Shown here piece after piece: positions 32,908 through 39,917 of a stretch of DNA of 64,000 nt. Under the pieces are notes generated by a model. It was not told the DNA's origin and did not search any database. It worked only from the letters and a program-made list of their open reading frames with translations. Location of the stretch: assembly GCF_009176975.1 (NCBI RefSeq), contig NZ_WEZG01000003.1, positions 1 to 64,000 of the forward strand. The letters are read 5' to 3'. Position 1 is the first letter of the stretch, and each line of letters begins with the position of its first letter. The position numbers were made by a program, and so were the translations under genes. The stretch comes from Aureimonas psammosilenae. Its GTDB lineage: Bacteria; Pseudomonadota; Alphaproteobacteria; Rhizobiales; Rhizobiaceae.

Positions 32908-34799
32908 GTTCGACGCTTGCCCGCCTTCTCGCGAGCGCGCTTCTCGTCGCGTTCCTCGCTGTGCCCGCTGGCGCGGCCGAGCGCGAAGCGCTGCATATCG
33001 AAAACAAGCGGATGCTCTACCAGCGCGTCGTGACGAAGCCCGGCGCGCGGCTCCTCGCTTCTTCCAGCGCCGCACTGGAAAGCGGGCGGGCGCTCGCACC
33101 CTTCGAGGTCTTCTACGTCTTTGGCCGACAAGGTGGCCGCGTGGAAGTCGGCGGCAATGCGCGCGGGAACCCGACCGGCTGGATCGAAGCCGAAGCGACC
33201 GTCGATTGGAAACATTCGGTGGTCGCTGCCTTCAACAACCGCGCCGAGGTGGAACGCCAGCGCCAGCTTTTCTTCGCGACGAAAAGCGACCTTCAGGACA
33301 CAATCGGGCAGGAAGGCGTGCTGTCGCGCATCGCCGCCCTTCGCGAAGCCGCCGCGAGCGGCGGCGACAGCGCACCGGTGGTCGCCATCGAGCCGAACGA
33401 CATCGCCTCCATCGATGACAATTTCTATCTCCTGCCGATTCTCGATTTCGAGAAGAGCTGGCTGCATTTCGACGCCGAAGGAACGCTCCTCGAAGTCGGC
33501 TCCGTGACGAAGGGCGGCGAGGCTTCCCCGCCACCAAGGCGCGAGCCGCGCGCCGGGGTCATGTTCGTGGTGGACACCACGGTGTCGATGCAGCCCTATA
33601 TCGACCGCACCCGCGAGGCGATCCTGCGGATCAAGGACCGGCTCGCGACGCCGTCGGGCTCCATCCATTTCGGCCTCATCGGCTTCCGCCAGCCCGTCGA
33701 GAACAATCCGGGCATCGAATACGACACGCGCATCTTCCAGCCGCTGACGCCCGACTCCCGCGCCGACGATTTTCTGGCTGAGATCGGCGCCATGCGAACC
33801 GCGCGCGTTTCAACGCGCGGCTTCAACGAGGACTCGCTCGGCGGCCTGTTCGAGGCGCTGGACTCCACCGACTGGAGCCAGTTCGACCTGCGCTACGTCG
33901 TGCTGATCACCGATGCCGGGCCGCGCCGGCCGGAGCGCGGCAACAATCGCTCGGGTGCGCTGGATGTCGACGAGATCAACGAACTGGCCCGCAAGAAGGG
34001 CGTGCGCGTCGTTGCGCTCCACCTGAAGACCCCCGATGGCAGGCCCGACCATGAACCGGCCGAAACCGCCTATCGCCGCGTTTCGGCGACGGGCGGCGCG
34101 AGCCTCTACACCGGCATCGCGGGATCGGGAACGGCGGCCTTCGCGGCCGGTATCGACCCGGCGGCCGAGCAGATCGCCGCCGATCTTCGCACCATCGCCG
34201 AAGGCCGGTTGACTGAAGCGCCGTCCACCGAGGACCAGTCCGCCGCCGCCCAGATCGCGCGGGCGAGCCGCGCCATGCAGCTCGATTATCTCGGCCGGCG
34301 CGTCGGCGGCACCGCGCCGCAATTCTACCGCGCCTGGACAATCGACCGCGATTTCGAGGAACCGGCCGCCAAGCCCGCGCTCGACATCCGCGTCATGCTG
34401 ACGAAGAACCAGCTTTCCACCCTGTCGGAAGCCTTGCGTCGCATCGTGGAGCGCGGCGCGACCATCGACGGCGACCCGCTCGCCTTCTTTCGCGATCTTC
34501 GCGACGTCGCGGCGCGTTCGGCCAACGATCCGCGCCAGTTGGCGGAGAACGCGCCGCTCGGCGCCGCGCTCGACGAGTATCTCGCCGACCTTCCCTATAC
34601 GAGCCAGATCCTCAACCTCACGCCCGACGACTGGGTGGTGATGCCGGCCTCGCAACAGCGCGACCGCATTCTGGACCTGAAGTCGAAGCTCGAATTCTTC
34701 GAGCGCGTCCACAACGATCCGCGCGCCTGGACGCGGCTTCAGGACGACGCGACGGATGGCGAATCCGTCACCACCATCTCCATCGACCGCCTTCCTTGA
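32904..34799 (+). CDS. Periplasmic vWA-domain protein resembling the C-terminal half of PpkA
   Basis: 631 residues from the ATG at 32904. A signal peptide (LLASALLVAFLAVPAGAA) directs it to the periplasm. An SH3-like region (about 35-105, MLYQRVVTKPGARL) precedes the vWA domain (about 217-400) with the MIDAS motif DTTVS at 224-228, close to the DxSxS consensus. The C-terminal third is helical. The arrangement resembles the periplasmic portion of the type VI secretion kinase PpkA, but the kinase domain and membrane helix are absent. It overlaps the preceding gene by four bases and lies seven bases before the ABC ATPase gene. Confidence 0.72.
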   Translation: MSSTLARLLASALLVAFLAVPAGAAEREALHIENKRMLYQRVVTKPGARLLASSSAALESGRALAPFEVFYVFGRQGGRVEVGGNARGNPTGWIEAEATVDWKHSVVAAFNNRAEVERQRQLFFATKSDLQDTIGQEGVLSRIAALREAAASGGDSAPVVAIEPNDIASIDDNFYLLPILDFEKSWLHFDAEGTLLEVGSVTKGGEASPPPRREPRAGVMFVVDTTVSMQPYIDRTREAILRIKDRLATPSGSIHFGLIGFRQPVENNPGIEYDTRIFQPLTPDSRADDFLAEIGAMRTARVSTRGFNEDSLGGLFEALDSTDWSQFDLRYVVLITDAGPRRPERGNNRSGALDVDEINELARKKGVRVVALHLKTPDGRPDHEPAETAYRRVSATGGASLYTGIAGSGTAAFAAGIDPAAEQIAADLRTIAEGRLTEAPSTEDQSAAAQIARASRAMQLDYLGRRVGGTAPQFYRAWTIDRDFEEPAAKPALDIRVMLTKNQLSTLSEALRRIVERGATIDGDPLAFFRDLRDVAARSANDPRQLAENAPLGAALDEYLADLPYTSQILNLTPDDWVVMPASQQRDRILDLKSKLEFFERVHNDPRAWTRLQDDATDGESVTTISIDRLP

Positions 34800-34806
34800 G
34801 ATTTCG

Positions 34807-35538
34807 ATGGCCCGGCTCGTCGTCCGCGATCTCATGAAAAGGCTGAAGGACCGCGAGCGATCCTTCGAGCTTCGCATTCCGGCTTTCGACCTCGCGCCGG
34901 GCGACCGCAAGGCGATCGTCGGCGCGACCGGTTCCGGCAAGACCACGGCGATGGATGTTCTGGCGCTGGCGAGCCGACCGGATCGGTTCGCGGATTTCGC
35001 CATCGAGAACACGAACGGCGGCCGGCTGGCTCTTACGGGAAGCGAGCGCGATCTCGCTCGCTTTCGCGCCCGGCACTTCGGCTATGTCGTCCAAACGAGC
35101 CCGCTCTTCCCGTTCCTGACGCTTGCCGGCAACGTGCGGCTTCAACAGCGGCTGGCGGGGCGACGCGACGAAGCGCTGATCCGGCACCTGATCGACTGTC
35201 TCGGGCTGTCGCGCGAAGCCGACGCCCGCCCCGATGGTTTGTCGGTCGGGCAAAGGCAGCGGGCCGCCGTGGCGCGCGCCCTCGCCCATCGCCCTTCCTT
35301 TCTCCTTTGCGACGAGCCGACCGGGGCGCTCGACGGCGAAACCGCCGAGCTCTGCCTGGGCGTCATGGATCGCGTCGCGAAGGAATCCGGCACCGCCATC
35401 CTGATGATCACGCACGACCCCGAACTCGCGCAGGCGCATGGCTACGTGCTCCTGCCGATCGAGCGGCAGGCCACAGGCCGGCAAGCCAGTGTTGCGACGC
35501 TTTGCGACGGCTCTTCTACGCGGCGTGAGGCGGCGTGA
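34807..35538 (+). CDS. ABC transporter ATP-binding protein, LolD/TagT-like
   Basis: 243 residues from the ATG at 34807. Walker A GATGSGKTT near residue 39, Q-loop VVQTSPLFPFLT, signature LSVGQRQR, Walker B FLLCDEPTGALD and switch histidine MITHDPE. The set matches MacB/LolD-type ATPases that pair with FtsX-fold permeases. With the following permease, the FGE-fold protein and the lipoprotein it forms a TagTSRQ-like group. In Pseudomonas type VI secretion, TagT and TagS form an ABC complex upstream of PpkA. Assignment to Tag is by gene order and is tentative. Confidence 0.85.
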   Translation: MARLVVRDLMKRLKDRERSFELRIPAFDLAPGDRKAIVGATGSGKTTAMDVLALASRPDRFADFAIENTNGGRLALTGSERDLARFRARHFGYVVQTSPLFPFLTLAGNVRLQQRLAGRRDEALIRHLIDCLGLSREADARPDGLSVGQRQRAAVARALAHRPSFLLCDEPTGALDGETAELCLGVMDRVAKESGTAILMITHDPELAQAHGYVLLPIERQATGRQASVATLCDGSSTRREAA

Positions 35539-36731
35539 TGCTCGGGCTCGATCTCGGCCTCCGCGTCGCCTTCGGCCAGTGGCGGGCGTCGGTTCTCGCC
35601 GTGCTGATCGTCGCGGGCGTCCTGGCGCCGGTGCTCGTGTTGTGGGGTTTGAAGACCGGCACGCTGACCGGCCTCACCGACGAGTTGCGCGGCGATCCGC
35701 GCAACCTCGAGATCAGGCTGGTCGGCGACAACCGGTTGGGGCCGGCGGAACTCGGCGCACTCGCCGCCCTGCCGAATATCGGCTTTCTTCAGCCCGCGAC
35801 CCGCGCGCTGGCGGCACGCGCTTATCTGTCTCGAGCCGATGGCTCGGGACGGGAGGCCGTATCCCTTTTGCCGAGCGGCGCGGGAGACCCGCTTCTGACG
35901 CGCGGATCGATCCCCGTGCCGGGCGGCGGCGAAGCGGTTCTATCCTCGCGGGCAGCCGCAGCGCTCCGGCTGTCGGTTGGGGATAGCAGCCGCCTTTCCA
36001 CTCAGCGCGAGAACGGTGCCGGACGCTTGTCCGTGGACCTGCGGGTGGTCGGCATTCTCGACGCCGATCTGTCGCCGAGCGCGCAAACCCTGGTCGCGCC
36101 GCAGCTTCTGGAAGAGATCGAGGCCTTTCTGGACGGCTTCGCCGTTCCTCGCCTCGGCATTGGCGGCCGGGCAGCGGAAAGCCGCGTTTCGGCTCCGTCG
36201 AGCGCCCGCCTTTATGCGAGCGAGATCGAAGCGGTGCCGGGGCTTGTCGTGGCGATCGAACACCTCGGCTACGACACGCTTTCGCAAAGCGCCGATATCG
36301 AACGGCTTCTGGCGCTCGGCGGCCGGCTGGACGAGATCGTGGCCGTTCTCGCGGCGCTTCTCGTTGCCGGTTGTGCGGCCGCGCTCGGCGCGAACGTCCT
36401 CGCCGTCTTCGACCGGCAGCGCCGCGCCATCGCGCTTCTTCGCTTGATGGGCGGCTCGCGCGGGACCGTCGCCTGTTTCGTGCTCGGCTTCGGCTTGGCG
36501 ACCGGGCTCGCCGGCCTTGGCGCGGCGCTCGGAACTTTCGGAGCCGCTTGCGGCGCAATCAACCGCTTCCTGCCGCTCGGTCTCGCATCGCAGCGCCCGA
36601 GCTGCCTTTTGCCCGTCCCGCAACTGGCGGTGGCCGGCTCGGCGACGCTCGCCCTCGTTCTTCTCGTCACCCTCGTCGCCGCCTTGCGTTTCTCGGCGAT
36701 CCCACCCGCAGGAGCCTTGCGTGCCGAATAG
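35538..36731 (+). CDS. FtsX-fold ABC permease, LolC/TagS-like
   Basis: 397 residues. The ATG at 35538 shares one base with the ATPase stop (TGATG); a GTG one codon earlier is an alternative. There is one membrane helix near residues 17-40, a periplasmic domain of about 220 residues, then three helices near 270-290, 310-340 and 365-385. This is the MacB/LolC topology: four helices with a large periplasmic domain after the first. It probably dimerises and couples ATPase action to periplasmic partners rather than moving a small substrate. The next gene overlaps it by 11 bases. Confidence 0.8.
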   Translation: MLGLDLGLRVAFGQWRASVLAVLIVAGVLAPVLVLWGLKTGTLTGLTDELRGDPRNLEIRLVGDNRLGPAELGALAALPNIGFLQPATRALAARAYLSRADGSGREAVSLLPSGAGDPLLTRGSIPVPGGGEAVLSSRAAAALRLSVGDSSRLSTQRENGAGRLSVDLRVVGILDADLSPSAQTLVAPQLLEEIEAFLDGFAVPRLGIGGRAAESRVSAPSSARLYASEIEAVPGLVVAIEHLGYDTLSQSADIERLLALGGRLDEIVAVLAALLVAGCAAALGANVLAVFDRQRRAIALLRLMGGSRGTVACFVLGFGLATGLAGLGAALGTFGAACGAINRFLPLGLASQRPSCLLPVPQLAVAGSATLALVLLVTLVAALRFSAIPPAGALRAE

Positions 36732-38292
36732 CCCGCTCCGCCTCGCCCTTTTCGTGGCCGCTTCCATTCTGGCTCCAACCGCCGGGGGTCACGCCGCCGA
36801 TTGGCCGGACAAGGTCTGGAACCCGAAGCCGACCGAGGGAGACGATGTTCTCTCGCTTCCCTGCGGCGGCAAGCTGGCGCTGCGGCGCGTTCATACCGGC
36901 GCGGTTTCGTCCGATGCGCCGGAAGCGCCGCTCGCCGACAGTCCGGTGCTCGTCGGCGCGGCGGAAGGCGCGCGCTCCTATCTCGAATATCGGCGCGAGG
37001 ATCACATTGCCGGCGCGCTCGACAGCCGCGAGGGCAGCTACTTCCTGATCGGCAAATACGAGATCACCGACGCGCAGTACAAAGCCGTGATGGCCGACGG
37101 CGATGCCTCCTGCCCGCAACGCTTCACGCCGGCCGATGCGCTGCCGCGCACCAACCTGTCCTGGTACGACGCGATCGAGTTCACCCGGCGCTTGAACGCC
37201 TGGATCTATAAGGACCAGATCGGCCAACTTGTCGCGCTCGGCATCGACGATGGCTATGCGCGCCTGCCGACGGAAACGGAATGGGAGTTCGCCGCGCGCG
37301 GCGGCAGTGCGCTGCCCGAAGCGGAACGCGGCAATTCCCGCTTCTTCACCGAAGGCACGATGGGCGACTATGCCTGGTACAACGGCGCGCAGTCCTCGGG
37401 CGGCAAACCGAAGCCGGTCGGCCAGAAGAAGCCGAACCCGCTCGGCCTCTACGACATCTACGGCAATGCCGAAGAGATCACGCTCGACCCCTTCCGCATG
37501 ACGCGGCTCGACCGTCTGCATGGGCGGGTCGGCGGCTATGTGGTGCGCGGCGGATCGTTTCTCGACGGGCCGGAAACCCTGTCTTCGGCGCGCCGCGACG
37601 AGACGCCCTTTCTTTCCGTGGCCGCGAGCGGCGAGGTCCGTCGCCGCTCTGCGGGCCTGCGCATCCTCGTCAGCAAGGCCGCGATCGGCGGGCTGGACTC
37701 GGTCGGTCGCTTGGAGACCGCTTTCCAGGCGTTGAGCGCGCAGGTGCCCGCGCCCGTCGCCGCGCAGCCGACGGAGCGTTTGGAAGAGATCGAGGCGCGG
37801 ATCGAAGGCCCCTTGCGCGGCGAGATCGCCGAACTGCGCGCCCAGCTTGCCGCCGAGTTCGCGCGCCGCAACGAGGTCGCCGACCGCAGCCTTCGCCGCG
37901 CGATCTTCAGTGCCGGCCTCGCGGGGCGCGAACTACGCCTTGCCGCCGACTTCATCGACGGCCGCTATAAGGCGCTGGACGATCGCGACCTGCCCGCCGA
38001 CATCAAGGCGCGCATCCCGGCCGTGATCGAGCGCGAACTCGTCAATTTCCGCATGTTCGCGACGGTCTATACCGATGCCGTCTCGCAGATCGCTACCGAC
38101 CAGGGCGAGCGCGCGGCATCGCAGGCCGCCGTTCTGTCCCGCGAACTCCGCGCGCAGAACCGCGACAGCCTCGTCGCCGATGTGGAGCGCGCCGCGCGGC
38201 AGATCGAAACCTATCGCACCGGCCGGCAGACCGAGACCTCCGGCATCCTCGTCGGCCTTCTCGGCGATCGGCGCTGGCTGCCGGGCCGCTGA
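36721..38292 (+). CDS. Exported FGE-fold (SUMF1-like) protein, TagR-like, lacking catalytic cysteines
   Basis: 523 residues from the GTG at 36721, with AGGAG nine bases upstream; it overlaps the permease end. A signal peptide (LRLALFVAASILAPTAGGHA) is followed by a formylglycine-generating-enzyme fold at about 103-340: IGKYEITDAQYKAVM, LPTETEWEFAARGG, NPLGLYDIYGNAEE, VVRGGSF. Where active FGEs have their two copper-binding cysteines just after RGGS, this protein has LDGPETLSSARRDE with none, so it is probably a non-catalytic binding domain, as in TagR. The C-terminal 180 residues are predicted coiled coil. Confidence 0.78.
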   Translation: MPNSPLRLALFVAASILAPTAGGHAADWPDKVWNPKPTEGDDVLSLPCGGKLALRRVHTGAVSSDAPEAPLADSPVLVGAAEGARSYLEYRREDHIAGALDSREGSYFLIGKYEITDAQYKAVMADGDASCPQRFTPADALPRTNLSWYDAIEFTRRLNAWIYKDQIGQLVALGIDDGYARLPTETEWEFAARGGSALPEAERGNSRFFTEGTMGDYAWYNGAQSSGGKPKPVGQKKPNPLGLYDIYGNAEEITLDPFRMTRLDRLHGRVGGYVVRGGSFLDGPETLSSARRDETPFLSVAASGEVRRRSAGLRILVSKAAIGGLDSVGRLETAFQALSAQVPAPVAAQPTERLEEIEARIEGPLRGEIAELRAQLAAEFARRNEVADRSLRRAIFSAGLAGRELRLAADFIDGRYKALDDRDLPADIKARIPAVIERELVNFRMFATVYTDAVSQIATDQGERAASQAAVLSRELRAQNRDSLVADVERAARQIETYRTGRQTETSGILVGLLGDRRWLPGR

Positions 38293-38330
38293 TTTCCCTT
38301 CATCCGATCATGTTCTCAAGGAGCTTTTCC

Positions 38331-39056
38331 ATGCCCTCGTCCTTTCCGCGCGCGCAGGCCGCCCTTCTCGCGGCGTCCCTGGCGCTCGCCGGATGCCAGA
38401 CCACCGGCCCGATCGACCCGAGCACCATGAGCCCGGCGGAGATCGCGCTGCGCCAACAGGAAACCGAGCGCACCCGCATCGTGCAGGGCGTCGCGACCGG
38501 CGCGGTCGTCGGCGCGCTGATCGGCGGCCTTGCCGGCGCGGCGCTCGGCGGCGGCAACCGCGACGCCATTCTCCAGGGCGCGCTGATCGGCGGTGTCGGT
38601 GGCGGTGTGGCGGGCGGCGCGGACGCCAACCGCGTCAACCAGCAAACGCGGCAGGTTGCAGCCCAGCAGGATTCGCTGCGCGCCACCATCGAATCCGCCG
38701 ACAAGAGTATCGCCTATTACAAGCGCAACGTCGCTCTGACGTCGCGCCTTGTGGACGAGCAGGCCGAGCGCGTTTTGCGCAACAATGCCCGCTTCCAAAG
38801 CGGCGAGCTGACCGTTTCGGCCTATCGCGCGGAACTGCGCACGGCCAGCCAGAACATCGCGCTGGTGAAGAAGTCCATCGGCAATGCCGACCAGGACATC
38901 GCGGATTTCGACCGCGCGACAGCGAATGGGAAGACGCCGGAAACGCTGGATCGCAAGCGCCAGCTCGAAGGCGAGCGCGCGGCCTTGCGGCGCGAACTCG
39001 CCCGCCTTCAGGAAACCTACAGCCGCGTTCCGACTCAGATCGGACTGGAAGCCTGA
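38331..39056 (+). CDS. Glycine-zipper lipoprotein
   Basis: 241 residues from the ATG at 38331, chosen because AAGGAG lies nine bases upstream; an ATG at 38310 would lengthen the signal peptide. The lipobox is LALAGC. A glycine-zipper hairpin (GAVVGALIGGLAGAALGGG and GALIGGVGGGVAGG) suggests insertion in or contact with a membrane, and a long coiled-coil C-terminus follows. By position it could play the part of the outer-membrane lipoprotein TagQ, though no sequence relationship is claimed. Its TGA overlaps the next ATG. Confidence 0.75.
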   Translation: MPSSFPRAQAALLAASLALAGCQTTGPIDPSTMSPAEIALRQQETERTRIVQGVATGAVVGALIGGLAGAALGGGNRDAILQGALIGGVGGGVAGGADANRVNQQTRQVAAQQDSLRATIESADKSIAYYKRNVALTSRLVDEQAERVLRNNARFQSGELTVSAYRAELRTASQNIALVKKSIGNADQDIADFDRATANGKTPETLDRKRQLEGERAALRRELARLQETYSRVPTQIGLEA

Positions 39057-39436
39057 TGTCGACGCTCGCTCAATCCTCATTCCGGGCTTCCCGCATGACA
39101 ACGCTTCACCGCGCCTTGTTCGTCGCCGGCGCATTCGTTTCGCTGCCGCTCCTCACCGGCTGCCAAACCTCCTGCACCGGCGACGCACGCTTCGACGGTT
39201 ACTATTGCGCGCGGGGCAACATTTCGAACGGCACCTATCAGGGTCAGACCGCCGCGCTGGAGCGCACGGCGATCGATCGGCAAGGCGAAGCCGCGAGCCT
39301 TCGTCGGCAATACGAGGTGGCACAGGACCGGTTGAGAGCGGCGAAAGCGCGCCGGGCGACGACGGCGAGCGAGTTGATCGCGCTGGAAAGCGAAGTGGAG
39401 TCGCTGCGCCGCGCCGTTGCCCGCGCTTCCGGCTGA
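39056..39436 (+). CDS. Small lipoprotein with coiled-coil tail
   Basis: 126 residues from the ATG at 39056, overlapping the previous stop (TGATG). An internal ATG at 39095 would give a more standard signal peptide length. Lipobox LLTGC. The mature part has two further cysteines (SCTGDARFDGYYCARG) that could form a disulfide, then a helical tail with heptads (LRRQYEVAQDRLRAAKARRA). Last tightly coupled gene of the block. Function unknown; probably an envelope partner of the preceding lipoprotein. Confidence 0.65.
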   Translation: MSTLAQSSFRASRMTTLHRALFVAGAFVSLPLLTGCQTSCTGDARFDGYYCARGNISNGTYQGQTAALERTAIDRQGEAASLRRQYEVAQDRLRAAKARRATTASELIALESEVESLRRAVARASG

Positions 39437-39455
39437 GTTTCCCGAACGCAGCTCT

Positions 39456-39477
39456 GGCGGGACACACCTGTCCCGCC
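39456..39477 (+). terminator. Intercistronic hairpin after the lipoprotein gene
   Basis: Perfect nine-base stem GGCGGGACA / TGTCCCGCC with loop CACC, 19 bases after the lipoprotein stop. No T-run follows, so it may be an attenuator or RNA-stabilising structure rather than a full terminator. Confidence 0.45.
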
Positions 39478-39550
39478 GGGACGTCGCGACAGACAGGGGC
39501 AAGCATGGCGTGGCAGCAGAACCGGCATAACATCGCTGGAGTTTCCGCCC

Positions 39551-39826
39551 ATGCAGAACGGCGTTCCCCACACCTACGTCACCACCCATTTCCGCACGCT
39601 CGGCTATGCCGGCGCGCTTCTCTTCACCCTCGCGCCGCCCTTCTTCCTCTACGAACTCTACCTCACCTTCTACACGACGGCGGTCGAGGAAAACCCGACG
39701 ATCGGCCTGTTCACCGTGGTCTCGCTGGTGCTTTCCTTCGCCAGCATTCCGATGATGATGATCGGGCGGCGTCAGCGTTATTCGACCTCGCCGACCACCG
39801 ACAATCTGCCGGTCCGCGACCGCTGA
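39551..39826 (+). CDS. Small membrane protein, two predicted helices
   Basis: 91 residues, unrecognised. Two hydrophobic segments (about 18-42, YAGALLFTLAPPFFLYELYL, and 50-72, IGLFTVVSLVLSFASIPMMM) with a short acidic connection (AVEENP) suggest a helical hairpin in the inner membrane. It is separated from the lipoprotein gene by 114 bases holding a hairpin, and is followed by a strong terminator. It may belong to the block or be an independent gene. Confidence 0.55.
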   Translation: MQNGVPHTYVTTHFRTLGYAGALLFTLAPPFFLYELYLTFYTTAVEENPTIGLFTVVSLVLSFASIPMMMIGRRQRYSTSPTTDNLPVRDR

Positions 39827-39846
39827 ACGAGGCCGCCCGAATTCTC

Positions 39847-39878
39847 TTTCGCGGCGCGGATCGAACCGCGCCGCGAAA
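39847..39878. terminator. Strong hairpin terminator ending the Srf/Tag-like block
   Basis: Perfect 13-base inverted repeat TTTCGCGGCGCGG / CCGCGCCGCGAAA with a six-base loop, 20 bases after the small membrane protein stop. It is the most stable hairpin noticed in the window and separates the block from the histidine kinase gene. Confidence 0.75.
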
Positions 39879-39917
39879 CGTTGTTTGCCGGCTGCAATTC
39901 CGGCAACGCGAGACGAG

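Noticed and set aside
23862-39826. A type VI secretion gene cluster
   Set aside because: Tag-like accessory genes are present, but no TssB/C sheath, ClpV, Hcp, VgrG, IcmF or baseplate gene was found, so the block should not be called a secretion system.
39885-39917. TTG at 39885 as the histidine kinase start
   Set aside because: It lies six bases after a 13-base terminator hairpin, leaving no room for a ribosome-binding site. The ATG at 39918 is a better start.
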